Part shown: in pieces, positions 34,011 through 43,567 of the stretch | How positions within the stretch are numbered: position 1 is the first letter of the stretch | Layout: each line of letters begins with the position of its first letter | Source: JADKIH01 sp031367345 | Lineage (GTDB): Bacteria; Bacteroidota; Bacteroidia; AKYH767-A; 2013-40CM-41-45 | Reading direction: 5' to 3' | Assembly: GCA_031367345.1 (NCBI GenBank) | Contig: JANLPR010000025.1 | Span: forward strand, 1 to 64,000 | DNA: 64,000 nt | Translations under genes and position numbers: made by a program | Notes under the pieces: generated by a model | Databases searched by the model: none | What the model was told of the DNA's origin: nothing | The model's input: the letters and a program-made list of their open reading frames with translations, nothing else

Positions 34011-36407
34011 ATGAGAGATAGGAAATTCCAAATTTTGGTAGTTGAGGACGATGAACTTGACAGATTAATAATTAAAAAAGCCTTAAAAAGTGCGAGCATT
34101 GAACATGACTTGTATTTTGCCGAAGACCATGAAAGCGGAAAAGCAGCGACAGAGAATACAGAATACGATTGTATTTTTTTAGATTATAACTTACCCGGAG
34201 GTACAGGGTTAGAGCTTCTGAAAGCAATCAGAGCTGCAAAAAACGAATCACCGATAATCATTGTAACCAGTCAGGGAGATGAGAAGATTGCTGTAGAAGC
34301 AATGAAGAATGGAGCGAACGATTATATTCCGAAAAACTTATTGACGGGAGAAGGAATTGCACAAAGTGTTCGCTACATGGTGAACATAACCGAGCAGAAA
34401 AAACGCCAAGCAGAATTAGAATTAAAATTAATTGCAACACAACATCAGTTGAATGCAGTGATTTCTAACGCTCCTATTATTCTTTTTGCTTTAAATACCA
34501 AAGGCGAAATAATTTTATTTGAAGGAAAGGGATTGAACGATTTGAATATTGATAAAGAAACATTTATTAATAAGTCGCTAAAAGACTATAGTAATGAGAT
34601 ACCGATTGACCTTGAAAACTTCGAAAAAGCATTACAGGGAGAATCAGTTGGAATTGTAGTAGAATGGAAAAATAAATTCTTTGAAATTAATTACAAAGCA
34701 GTTAAAGATCAATCAGGAAATACTAGCGGAGTTGTGGGAGTAGCATCAGATGTAACTGCTCACAAAAAAGTGCAAGAAGAATTAGAGAAGGCGAAACAAA
34801 TAGCAGAAGAGACCGCACGAATAAAAGAAAATTTCCTTGCCAATATGAGTCATGAAATAAGGACACCGATGAATGGCATCATTGGATTGACAAGAATATT
34901 GATTAATAGTCCGCTCAACGAAGAGCAAGCAGGCTATTTAAGTTCAATTAAAATGTGTTCAGATAGTTTGATGGTGATTATCGACGACATCTTAGATTTT
35001 TCAAAGATAGAAGCCGGCAAAATGACATTTGAAAAGGCACCATTTAGTATTAAAGACACCGTTAAACATACAATTGCTTTATTCCAAGCAAAAGCAGACG
35101 AAAAGCAAGTGCAATTGGTAACAGAAATTCCGCAATCACTGGCAAGTACCTTTGCAGGCGACCCAACTCGACTTCAACAAATTTTAAATAATTTGATTAG
35201 CAATGCTATCAAGTTTACAGAACATGGAGAAGTACGACTTATAGTAAAATGGAGTGATGTAGGCAAACAAAGAGCGCGAGTTACCTTTGAAGTAAAAGAT
35301 TCCGGAATTGGGATAAGTGAAAAAAGCATTGAGAATATTTTTGAAAGCTTCACACAAGCGAGTAGCGATACGACAAGAAAATTTGGTGGCACGGGCTTAG
35401 GATTAACTATTGTGAAACGATTGGTAGAGTTACAAGGGGGAAAAATTATTGTAAAGAGCCAATTAGAAAAGGGAACCAGTTTCATTTTCCACATAGATTA
35501 TGAAATAATAGAAGCAGAAAAGCTACAAAATATTAAGCCGAAAGAATTAGATCAAAGCATTTCGCATTTGAAGATTTTGGTAGCAGAAGACAATAAGATC
35601 AATCAATTAGTAGTAAGGAAAGTTTTTGCAGACTGGCAGCTGACAGTTGATTTTGCTGACAATGGACAAGAAGCGGTTGAAAAAGCCACAGAAACTTGTT
35701 ATGACTTGATTTTGATGGACATCCAAATGCCGATAATGGATGGTTTGAGTGCATCAAAAATGATTAGAACTACACTTTCGGAACCCAATTGCAAAGTACC
35801 GATTATGGCCATGACAGCCCATGCAACGGCAACAGAAAAGCAAAAATGTCATGATCATGGGATGAACGATCATATAAACAAGCCATTTGAATTACTAGAG
35901 TTAAAGAAAAAGATAATATCACTAACCCTTACGAGTGATTCTTCGTTAAAGGAGGTCATTACGACTCCTAAATCAGAAAAATCGCCTAACGTGAAAATCA
36001 ATAAACCATCCGGTTCCGGTCAAAGAGTGAGTTTAGCATCGATCGATACATTTTTAAATGCACCGAAAATTAATCTCACATATCTGAAGCACATTGCAGA
36101 CGGCAATGAATCATTTGTGGTGGAAATGATTGAGATGTTTCTGAATAAAACACCAGAGGCGATCAAAGAAATGAATGAATATTATTCTTCAAAAAAATGG
36201 GAAGATTTTAGACGAATTGCACACCGTATAAAACCATCGTTTGGATATATGGGAATGCCGGAAGTGCAACAATCGCTCTCGCAATTGGAACTATTGTCAG
36301 AGAACGAACTTCAAGAAATTTCTGTTGAAAAAACTTTAATGGACATTACGACCCGTACAAATGAAGCCTATACTCAACTTCGCACAGAATTGACAACAAT
36401 GAAATAG
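34011..36407 (+). CDS. Soluble hybrid histidine kinase (REC-PAS-HisKA-HATPase-REC-Hpt)
   Basis: 798 residues with no membrane segment. An N-terminal receiver has Asp58 in CIFLDYNLPGGTG. A PAS-like domain covers about 145-260. The kinase has His281 in NMSHEIRTPMNG, N box LQQILNNLISNAIKF, DSGIGIS and GTGLGLTIV. A second receiver carries Asp570 in LILMDIQMPIMDG, and the Hpt domain carries His738 in RIAHRIKPSFG. Input therefore probably comes by phosphotransfer to the first receiver or by a PAS ligand. It lies 154 bases before a lone receiver and the polysaccharide-type genes, which suggests it controls them. Confidence 0.93.
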   Translation: MRDRKFQILVVEDDELDRLIIKKALKSASIEHDLYFAEDHESGKAATENTEYDCIFLDYNLPGGTGLELLKAIRAAKNESPIIIVTSQGDEKIAVEAMKNGANDYIPKNLLTGEGIAQSVRYMVNITEQKKRQAELELKLIATQHQLNAVISNAPIILFALNTKGEIILFEGKGLNDLNIDKETFINKSLKDYSNEIPIDLENFEKALQGESVGIVVEWKNKFFEINYKAVKDQSGNTSGVVGVASDVTAHKKVQEELEKAKQIAEETARIKENFLANMSHEIRTPMNGIIGLTRILINSPLNEEQAGYLSSIKMCSDSLMVIIDDILDFSKIEAGKMTFEKAPFSIKDTVKHTIALFQAKADEKQVQLVTEIPQSLASTFAGDPTRLQQILNNLISNAIKFTEHGEVRLIVKWSDVGKQRARVTFEVKDSGIGISEKSIENIFESFTQASSDTTRKFGGTGLGLTIVKRLVELQGGKIIVKSQLEKGTSFIFHIDYEIIEAEKLQNIKPKELDQSISHLKILVAEDNKINQLVVRKVFADWQLTVDFADNGQEAVEKATETCYDLILMDIQMPIMDGLSASKMIRTTLSEPNCKVPIMAMTAHATATEKQKCHDHGMNDHINKPFELLELKKKIISLTLTSDSSLKEVITTPKSEKSPNVKINKPSGSGQRVSLASIDTFLNAPKINLTYLKHIADGNESFVVEMIEMFLNKTPEAIKEMNEYYSSKKWEDFRRIAHRIKPSFGYMGMPEVQQSLSQLELLSENELQEISVEKTLMDITTRTNEAYTQLRTELTTMK

Positions 36408-36561
36408 ATTTATTTACTTGACACTGCTGTAAAAAGAAGAATGAATATTCTGAGAACAAGATGAATATTTAGGTGATAAATTAATTACAAAGCCAAAAAA
36501 GTTCCGCTTGAATGAGTGTAAAAGGTTATCTTGCGCAGAATTATAATTCGAAAAATATTAA

Positions 36562-36927
36562 ATGAAAGCCCTTGTTTGTGAAGACGACGAAATGGTCCTC
36601 AAAATGGTTGAATTCAAACTTCAAAAAGAAGGGTATGAAGTAATATTAGCGACAGACGGAAAGCAAGCAATTGAGCAAATAGAAGTACACAAGCCGGATA
36701 TTATAATAACAGATATTATGATGCCTTATTTAACAGGGTTAGAAATTGTTCACATTGTCAGGAAAGAATTGAAGTTAAAAACTCCTATAATAATAGTCTC
36801 CTCTATTGGCTTGGAAAAAACGGTTTTAGAAGCATTTCAATTGGGGGCAGATGATTTTATAACTAAACCATTTAGTCCAAACGAACTTTCAGTACGAATA
36901 AAAAAGTTACTGATGAGAGTAGCTTAA
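36562..36927 (+). CDS. Single-domain response regulator
   Basis: 121 residues, a receiver only. Acidic pocket CEDDE near residues 7-11, phospho-acceptor Asp in IIITDIMMPYLTG near 52, and the conserved Lys in FITKPFSPNEL near 101. No output domain, so it acts by protein contact or as a relay to the Hpt of the upstream kinase. An AT-rich hairpin separates it from the outer-membrane gene. Confidence 0.92.
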   Translation: MKALVCEDDEMVLKMVEFKLQKEGYEVILATDGKQAIEQIEVHKPDIIITDIMMPYLTGLEIVHIVRKELKLKTPIIIVSSIGLEKTVLEAFQLGADDFITKPFSPNELSVRIKKLLMRVA

Positions 36928-36938
36928 AAAAAATCAAG

Positions 36939-36979
36939 ACCATTAAAAAAGAGATTACTTTTTAGTGGTTTCATTTTTG
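36939..36979 (+). terminator. Possible AT-rich terminator or attenuator
   Basis: ACCATTAAAAA (36939-36949) pairs with TTTTTAGTGGT (36959-36969) with one G-U, followed by TTCATTTTTG. Weak because mostly A-T; it could give partial read-through into the next gene. Confidence 0.5.
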
Positions 36980-37020
36980 TAAAGGGTTTGAGCTCTTAAC
37001 AAAAATTGCCAGATACGAAT

Positions 37021-38319
37021 ATGTACATTAAAAGTAATTATTTATCATTTTTCATTTTACTACTCCTGTTTTTTGCAGACAAATCTGCTATTGCACAAAC
37101 AAAAGCCTCCGACACCTTAATAGTAATTACCGACACAACAAATATTGATGCATTATTTAAAAGAGCTCGTGATTACGCTTATGTCGGAAATAATACTCAA
37201 GCAAGAAGAATTTGCCAGAAAATAATAGATAGGAATCCGCAGTATTATGATGTAAGAACATTCATAGGCCGTACGTATGCATGGCAAAAGATGTATGACG
37301 CAGCAAGAACAGAGCTGAGTAGAGTTTTAATTGAAAAAGAAAACGACTATGAAGCATTGAGTGTTATGTTCGATGTAGAATTTTGGTCGGAGAATTATGA
37401 AGTGGCAAAAGATTACTTGAAAATAGCATTAGGTTACTACCCTCTTTCCGAAGAGCTTTTACTTAAGAAGGCTAATTTACAAATCAAGCTTGAAGATAAA
37501 TCTGCTGCAGCATTAACATTGCGCCGTATATTGGATTTGAATCCCGGAAATAAAGATGCAATCAAATTGATGAATACTTTAGAAGGAAGGAAACTGAATA
37601 ACAATTTCCAAGCTTATTATACCGTTGATCAATTTGATAAAAATAAGGCGCCTCAACAATTTGCCGGCGCCTCTCTTGGTAGAAATTTTAGTTTTGGTTC
37701 ATTGATAATACGTGCGAATGGGGCCAATAGAAGAAATACAAAAGGCCTCCAGACTGAATTAGAAAGTTATATCAATTTTACCGGGAAGATTTATGCAAAT
37801 TTATCGACCGGTTTTGCAAGTGACGAAATATTCCCGAAAGAAAAATTTGGTGCGGAGCTCTATTTTAAATTACCGAAAGGATTTGAGCTTTCAGGTGGAC
37901 TTCGTTATCAAAAATTTGGAACAAAGCCTTCTACGTTTTACACAGCAAGTATTGGGAATTATTACAAAGATTATTGGTTTAATGTGAGAACATTTCTATC
38001 GCCCAAAACAGATTCAGTAGTAACAACAAAATCACTAAAGAATACAGGCGTTACAGTTATAGCTACTATAAGAAATTATTTTGGTGATAGTAATAATTAT
38101 TTAGGTTTAAAAGTTGGTCGTGGCCAATCGCCCGATGAACGAAAAAATCTTAATTTAGCACATCAGCTTTTGTCATATCAAGGAGGAATAGAGCTTCAAA
38201 AAAACGCATTTGGCCGATGGGTTATAAAAGCAGAACTAACCTATTCCAAAGAAGACATTCTCGATACGAAATATACTCAACGGCTTTCAACTACGGTAAC
38301 AGTTAAAACTGTTTTCTAA
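37021..38319 (+). CDS. TPR plus YaiO-type outer-membrane beta-barrel protein
   Basis: About 432 residues. Signal peptide MYIKSNYLSFFILLLLFFADK then SAIAQ. Residues 40-185 are tetratricopeptide repeats (FKRARDYAYVGNNTQARRIC, ALTLRRILDLNPGNKDAIKL). From about 195 to the C-terminus are alternating beta strands of the YaiO family barrel, closing in a phenylalanine (TVTVKTVF). TPR plus barrel is also the layout of PgaA, the porin that exports poly-N-acetylglucosamine, so polymer export is a reasonable inference. The ATG at 37021 is chosen over a TTG five codons upstream. The CotH gene follows after 12 bases. Confidence 0.82.
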   Translation: MYIKSNYLSFFILLLLFFADKSAIAQTKASDTLIVITDTTNIDALFKRARDYAYVGNNTQARRICQKIIDRNPQYYDVRTFIGRTYAWQKMYDAARTELSRVLIEKENDYEALSVMFDVEFWSENYEVAKDYLKIALGYYPLSEELLLKKANLQIKLEDKSAAALTLRRILDLNPGNKDAIKLMNTLEGRKLNNNFQAYYTVDQFDKNKAPQQFAGASLGRNFSFGSLIIRANGANRRNTKGLQTELESYINFTGKIYANLSTGFASDEIFPKEKFGAELYFKLPKGFELSGGLRYQKFGTKPSTFYTASIGNYYKDYWFNVRTFLSPKTDSVVTTKSLKNTGVTVIATIRNYFGDSNNYLGLKVGRGQSPDERKNLNLAHQLLSYQGGIELQKNAFGRWVIKAELTYSKEDILDTKYTQRLSTTVTVKTVF

Positions 38320-38331
38320 TTATTTAAAAAA

Positions 38332-39681
38332 ATGAATCGATATAAGATAGTACCTCTTTTCTTTTTCTTTTGTCTTGCAATGTCAATTGTAAGTGCACAA
38401 GAGGTAAAAGATGTAAATACAAAAAAAAGCAAGAAAGATTATGGAAAGACTTTTTTCGAGAAAGACTCAATTCATGTAATCCGGATTTATTTTACGCAGT
38501 GTAATTATTGGGATTCATTAGTTAACCATAAAAAATTATATGATTCATTAGAAATTTCCAACCACCTACAAGCGAATATTATTATTGATAATAAAAAGAT
38601 TTACAGTGTAGGTATTAGGTTTAAAGGAGAATCATCGTATGAGTTTTATCCGGGAAAAAAGAAACCATTTCGAATAAAGTTTAACAAATACTATAAAGAT
38701 CAGGATTTTCAAGGGTTAGAAGAATTAAATTTAACAAACAACTTCAAAGACCCATCTATGATTAGAGAAAAGATTTATCTCGATATGATGAATAAAGAAG
38801 GTCTTCCAGCTCCGAGGGCAACTTTTGCGAAAGTTTATATCATGGATAAATATTGGGGGTTGTATTTGGTAAACGAAAGCATAGATAAAGTTTTTCTTGA
38901 AACGCGATTCAATGACTCAAAAGGAAATCTTTATCAAGGAGAGCCGCAAGCAAGTTTCGTTTATTTAGGCAATGAGCCAAGTAAATATTGGAATCGTTAT
39001 ACTTTAAAGAACAATACCAAACAAAACGATTGGACAGATCTCGTTAAATTTATTAAAGTGATCAATGATACTGTTTTGTCGAAAGAAGATTACGTACGAA
39101 AACTGGAAACAAATTTTAATTTGGATAAATGTCTACGAGCATGGGCAATAAATAATTTGTTAGGGAATATAGATGCGTATAATATGTTTTACCCTCACAA
39201 CTTTTTTGTTTATCACGACAGTTTAAATTTCAAATGGCATTGGATTTCATTAGATGGCAACTATGCATTTGCAGCATGGAACCCGGTAATGAATTTACCT
39301 AACCTAATAAATTTAAATGTGATGATACCTGATTCGGTTCCTGACAAAGAACCACGTCCACTCCTACTTCATACCTTGGGCGACAATAGAACAATACAAA
39401 AAAGGTATATAGCAATTATGGGAGAGATGGTTAGAAAATATTTTAAAGATGATGGAATGGAAAAAACGATCGATAGTCTCTCTTCCCGAATTCGCTTGTC
39501 GGTATATGCTGACACAAATAAAATGTATTCCAATTCCGATTTTGACGCAAACATTAATTCAACAATAGGTGATCCGCTGGATCCCGGTAATTTTATTCCA
39601 GGGTTAAAAGCATTTATTATTGCAAGGAAAAAGAGTATAGAAGATCAAATAGAAATAATCAATAAGAAACTTCAGGATTAA
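38332..39681 (+). CDS. CotH-family kinase-like protein, secreted
   Basis: 449 residues with signal peptide MNRYKIVPLFFFFCLAMSIV then SAQ. CotH fold markers: VGIRFKGESSYEFYPGKKKP near residue 87, LNLTNNFKDPSMIREKIYLD near 127, GLPAPRATFAKVYIMDKYWG near 157, the DKCLRAWAINNLLGNIDAYN stretch near 263 and KWHWISLDGNYAFAA near 302. Bacillus CotH is an atypical protein kinase of spore coat proteins; secreted homologues exist in many bacteria. Here the expected site is periplasm or surface, and the substrate is unknown. It sits between the barrel gene and the HEAT/GT2 genes. Confidence 0.85.
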   Translation: MNRYKIVPLFFFFCLAMSIVSAQEVKDVNTKKSKKDYGKTFFEKDSIHVIRIYFTQCNYWDSLVNHKKLYDSLEISNHLQANIIIDNKKIYSVGIRFKGESSYEFYPGKKKPFRIKFNKYYKDQDFQGLEELNLTNNFKDPSMIREKIYLDMMNKEGLPAPRATFAKVYIMDKYWGLYLVNESIDKVFLETRFNDSKGNLYQGEPQASFVYLGNEPSKYWNRYTLKNNTKQNDWTDLVKFIKVINDTVLSKEDYVRKLETNFNLDKCLRAWAINNLLGNIDAYNMFYPHNFFVYHDSLNFKWHWISLDGNYAFAAWNPVMNLPNLINLNVMIPDSVPDKEPRPLLLHTLGDNRTIQKRYIAIMGEMVRKYFKDDGMEKTIDSLSSRIRLSVYADTNKMYSNSDFDANINSTIGDPLDPGNFIPGLKAFIIARKKSIEDQIEIINKKLQD

Positions 39682-39685
39682 CGAA

Positions 39686-40840
39686 TTGGAATTTAATAAT
39701 AAAATATTTTTACAGATCGACTGGTCCGATTTCCGATATGCAATGGATGATATCGGAAAAACGATTTATACATTTCCTGTCCATATCCGAATTTTAATTG
39801 GAGTAACCATCCTCTTTATTCTTATCGTATTTGTACTTCTGGGAATAATTCTGAGTAGTAGAATTTACAAAACAAAGCGGCAGAATAAGAGAGTTGAGCT
39901 TCAGAATATTTTCCAACCTATTTTAAAAGAACTTTTATTTAACGACGAACAAGACCCGTCACAGTTAAAATCGTCTTTTAGTAAAGATGACCTTCATATT
40001 CCTTTTCATCGGTTTACATTACTTGAAGAGTTAATCCATTTACATGAAAATTTTACCGGGGAAACTGCTGAGCGACTAGAGAAAATATATGCTGCATTAG
40101 ATTTCGAAATAGATTCGAGAGAAAAACTAAAAAGTAAACGCTGGTATATAATTGCAAAGGGAATGAAAGAGTTGGCGATCATGAATGTTCGCACAAGTTA
40201 TACCGAAATAAGCAAGTTTATCAATAGTAAGAATGACATTCTTCGAATGGAGACAAGGATAGCCTTGATGAAACTAAGCGACAAAGAACCACTTGCATTT
40301 TTAACCAAAGAAACAGAGCCGCTTTCCGATTGGGACTCAGCCAATATTTATAATATGCTAACGAAAATGCCAGAGCATATTATTCCTGATTTCAGTCATT
40401 GGTTAAACTCAACGAATAAAGACATAGTACTTTTTTGTATTCAGATGATTGGTCGATTTAGACAAAGAGAGTCTGTTGGAAGGTTGCTTTTACTGCTCGA
40501 CAATAAAGATGATAGAATTAAAATTGCAGTAATAAAAGCATTGAGAGAATTGAACTCGAATGAAGGGGAAGATATTTTATTAAAGTTATTTCCACTGGTG
40601 AATAACGTAATTCAGAATGAGATCTTAAAAACTTTAGAGGTGATAGGGAGTGAAAAATCAATCTCTTTTCTGGAGAAAATAATACAACAACCAATCGAAG
40701 ACTATCCGACGAGTATACAAGCAATAAGGACAATGCTCACAATAAATAAATCGGGAGAAAGTTATATTGCTAGAATATTCGAGCAATCAGGCCCACAACT
40801 TCGATTGATGATTCAACACGCACGCGACAGACGACTATAA
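39686..40840 (+). CDS. Membrane-anchored HEAT-repeat protein
   Basis: Up to 384 residues from a TTG start four bases after the cotH stop; an ATG 18 codons later (39740) is the alternative. One membrane segment (ILIGVTILFILIVFVLLGII) is near residues 34-53. The remaining cytoplasmic part is alpha-helical with HEAT-like repeats, clearest at ESVGRLLLLLDNKDDRIKIA and EDILLKLFPLVNNVIQNEIL. HEAT scaffolds bind other proteins; with a GT2 synthase 7 bases downstream it may regulate or couple the synthase. That role is inference. Confidence 0.75.
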   Translation: MEFNNKIFLQIDWSDFRYAMDDIGKTIYTFPVHIRILIGVTILFILIVFVLLGIILSSRIYKTKRQNKRVELQNIFQPILKELLFNDEQDPSQLKSSFSKDDLHIPFHRFTLLEELIHLHENFTGETAERLEKIYAALDFEIDSREKLKSKRWYIIAKGMKELAIMNVRTSYTEISKFINSKNDILRMETRIALMKLSDKEPLAFLTKETEPLSDWDSANIYNMLTKMPEHIIPDFSHWLNSTNKDIVLFCIQMIGRFRQRESVGRLLLLLDNKDDRIKIAVIKALRELNSNEGEDILLKLFPLVNNVIQNEILKTLEVIGSEKSISFLEKIIQQPIEDYPTSIQAIRTMLTINKSGESYIARIFEQSGPQLRLMIQHARDRRL

Positions 40841-40846
40841 CATACA

Positions 40847-42277
40847 ATGGGAATACTTTTTTATTACTTTACTAAGTTTGCCGATCATTTTATATTGGTG
40901 TATAGCTGTCTATTATTCGGCACTTATTTTTTATTGTCTGCATTTTCGGCTGTTGATATTATCAAATATATGCGTCGCAATAGTTTTATCGACTATCGAG
41001 ATATACTTGCGGCACCCTCTGCTCCTTCTATTTCTATTATTGCCCCTGCATACAATGAATCAAAGACCATAGTGGAAAATGTTCGTTCGCTTTTAAATAT
41101 ACACTACGTTAATTTTGAAGTAATAATTGTGAATGATGGATCGAAGGACGATACGTTAAAATTAATGATAGAAGCATATTCATTAGAGGCTGTACAATAT
41201 GCATTTGAGGAGAAAACAAATTCAAAACCAATTAAAGTCGTTTATAAGTCTATTATACCATCGCTTAATAAACTGACAGTTGTTGATAAGGTGAATGGCG
41301 GAAAAGCAGACGCATTAAATGCCGGAATAAATATTAGCAAATACGATCTTTTTGCAGCGATAGATGTCGACTGTATACTTGAATACGAATCACTTTTGAA
41401 GATGGTAAAACCCTTCATGGAGCAAACCGAAGATAATCGAGTAATAGCAGTAGGTGGTGTTGTAAGGATAGCTAATAGTTGTGAAGTGAATGAAGGGAAG
41501 ATTACTCAAGTAAATTTGCCAAAACAAATAATACCGAGAGTACAAGTTTTAGAATACATCAGAGCATTCTTACTAGGCCGCATGGCATGGAGTCGATTGA
41601 ATGGCTTAATACTTATTTCGGGAGCATTTGGAATGTTCGACAAAAGAATTGTGATAGATTGTGGCGGCTACAATCATAATACAGTAGGCGAAGACATGGA
41701 ATTGGTGATACGCATGAGACGCTATATGGAAGAGCGAAACATTAAATACAGAATAGTTTATTTACCCGATCCGCTGTGTTGGACAGAAGCGCCAGATAAT
41801 TTCAAAATATTAAGTAAGCAGAGAAACCGTTGGACTAGAGGAACCGCCGAAACATTATGGATACATAAAAAATTAATTTTCAATCCGAAGTATAATTTTC
41901 TGGGAATGATAAGTATGCCCTTTTGGTTTATATTTGAATACATGGCTCCAATAGTAGAAACAGTAGCCTTTTTATATTTGATCATGATGGCATTTTTAGG
42001 AATCCTCAACATTGAATTATTTGTCACTTTATTTTTGTTAATCTATGCTTTTGCAATAATGTATTCAACGGCAGCAATACTTTTTGAAGAGCTAAGTTTT
42101 CATCAATACAAAAAGAAACGTGACATAATTCGTTTGCTCGGTACCGCATTGATTGAACCCATTTTCATTCATCCATTAACAGTTTACTATGCAATCAGAG
42201 GCAACCTCGATCTCTTGACAGGAGTAAAAAATTGGGGCGAAATGAAGAGAAAAGGATTTACAAGAAAGAAAGTATAA
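40847..42277 (+). CDS. Processive membrane glycosyltransferase, family 2 (PgaC/BcsA-like)
   Basis: 476 residues. An N-terminal membrane segment (HFILVYSCLLFGTYFLLSAF) is followed by a GT-A domain with all four motifs of processive synthases: VIIVNDGSKDDTL near residue 96, AAIDVDCILE (DxD) near 172, VGEDMELVIRM near 283 and QRNRWTRG (QxxRW) near 326. At least three membrane segments follow. Such enzymes polymerise a nucleotide sugar and push the chain through the inner membrane; related enzymes make cellulose, hyaluronan or poly-GlcNAc. Product here unknown. Last gene of the run from 36562 or 37021. Confidence 0.92.
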   Translation: MGILFYYFTKFADHFILVYSCLLFGTYFLLSAFSAVDIIKYMRRNSFIDYRDILAAPSAPSISIIAPAYNESKTIVENVRSLLNIHYVNFEVIIVNDGSKDDTLKLMIEAYSLEAVQYAFEEKTNSKPIKVVYKSIIPSLNKLTVVDKVNGGKADALNAGINISKYDLFAAIDVDCILEYESLLKMVKPFMEQTEDNRVIAVGGVVRIANSCEVNEGKITQVNLPKQIIPRVQVLEYIRAFLLGRMAWSRLNGLILISGAFGMFDKRIVIDCGGYNHNTVGEDMELVIRMRRYMEERNIKYRIVYLPDPLCWTEAPDNFKILSKQRNRWTRGTAETLWIHKKLIFNPKYNFLGMISMPFWFIFEYMAPIVETVAFLYLIMMAFLGILNIELFVTLFLLIYAFAIMYSTAAILFEELSFHQYKKKRDIIRLLGTALIEPIFIHPLTVYYAIRGNLDLLTGVKNWGEMKRKGFTRKKV

Positions 42278-42295
42278 TCGCTTTCAAATTGTATT

Positions 42296-43456
42296 TTAGA
42301 AATGCGTTTTATGGCTATATGATGAATTAAAAATAGTTTGCATCATAGGAAAATAGAACTCCCAAAAAAATCTATTTCGATCGGTAACATCGACCGCATT
42401 ATACATTAAGAATTTTAATCCGGAAATTCCACTCAACTTTGCAAATCGAAATTTGGTTGGGTTGTCGGCATAATCACCACAAAAATAATAGAAGTTATAA
42501 TCACGGTCTCTATGAATGACAGCGGGAAAGATCTTCGGGATACCATTTGCTGTTAGTATAGCTTCTCCTTCAGGTCGTGTTCCAAGAACATATTTAGAAA
42601 CGATCTGATTTGAATCACTTTTGTTGACGATAATATCGATCCAATAAGGATAGATCATTACAGCCGGGACATCGTATTGTTCTTGGTATTTCTTCTCAGT
42701 ATAAATCTTTGGGATTGCATCATTCAATTCTCTGCCCTTTTCCAGAACGAGAACTTTACCTGACTGATTAATAAAAAGCATCCCTTCACTTTTGAAATTC
42801 CAAACTCCATTATGTTCCTTTTTATACGCACCTATGATCCATTTTGGCAAATCAGGATTATTCACAGTATCTAAGCTTGCAATATAACGAGCCATCCACC
42901 CACTCCACTCTATCTTCCACATGTTTTGAAAATCGCGTCGAACATCATTAGGTGTTGGATAACCAATTGTATTAAATTCAGCTATTACAAGTTTTTTTTT
43001 CTCCTTCATTTTTCGCATCAATAGAAGATCTTTCTCAGAGAGTCCGCCATAGATGTTTTCAGAATTATCGTTAATATCTCTGTGACGATACCATTCATTA
43101 CCGAGTACACCGTAAGTATCGGCAAAATAGGCTAAATCATAGATTTTAGATATGCTATCAACTTCCGGATCATTAAATTTCTCGAAGTCGTTCACCAGGT
43201 ACTTTTCATCATCTTGAGGAAAAAATCCAAAATAATCTGAGTTAATATCGTAGTAATTACCGTTAGGTTTAGTGTATTTTTCGTGATCTAAAATCCAATT
43301 GATCGATCTGTGTTTATAGCTATTTGTATTTAAAACCGTCTTATCTACAATCAATAAGTTCAATTTTCGCTGAGAAGAGAACTCCCATGCAATACGCATC
43401 CATAGAGGTGTTGCAAGGAAAATAATAATAGTGGTTATGATTAAGCGGCTTTTCAT
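42296..43456 (-). CDS. Membrane-anchored protein of unknown family beside the polysaccharide cluster
   Basis: 386 residues with one N-terminal membrane segment (MKSRLIITTIIIFLATPLWM), the rest outside the cytoplasmic membrane. Conserved-looking stretches are LNLLIVDKTV, KIYDLAYFADTYGV, IYGGLSEKDLLLM, KLVIAEFNTIGYPTP and WSGWMARYI. Alternating strands and helices here hint at a class I amidotransferase-like fold, but I see no catalytic Cys-His pair and do not name a family. It faces the GT2 gene tail to tail (18 bases apart) and is divergent from the sigma-54-type activator. A TACTTTTG at 43517-43524 (minus strand) may be its -7 box. Confidence 0.6.
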   Translation of the reverse strand: MKSRLIITTIIIFLATPLWMRIAWEFSSQRKLNLLIVDKTVLNTNSYKHRSINWILDHEKYTKPNGNYYDINSDYFGFFPQDDEKYLVNDFEKFNDPEVDSISKIYDLAYFADTYGVLGNEWYRHRDINDNSENIYGGLSEKDLLLMRKMKEKKKLVIAEFNTIGYPTPNDVRRDFQNMWKIEWSGWMARYIASLDTVNNPDLPKWIIGAYKKEHNGVWNFKSEGMLFINQSGKVLVLEKGRELNDAIPKIYTEKKYQEQYDVPAVMIYPYWIDIIVNKSDSNQIVSKYVLGTRPEGEAILTANGIPKIFPAVIHRDRDYNFYYFCGDYADNPTKFRFAKLSGISGLKFLMYNAVDVTDRNRFFWEFYFPMMQTIFNSSYSHKTHF

Positions 43457-43516
43457 TTAACTAAAAATGTAAGATTTGAGGTGTAAATGTACCTCTTTGC
43501 CACGCTTGAAACGAAA

Positions 43517-43524
43517 CAAAAGTA
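43517..43524 (-). promoter_or_regulatory. Candidate -7 element (TACTTTTG)
   Basis: Minus-strand TACTTTTG, matching TAnnTTTG, about 60 bases before the 43456 start. It lies in the short divergent region shared with the activator gene. No convincing -33 box. Confidence 0.35.
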
Positions 43525-43567
43525 GGCTGTTAAGCATAAAAAGATTCACACAAAAGTGTTTAAAACA

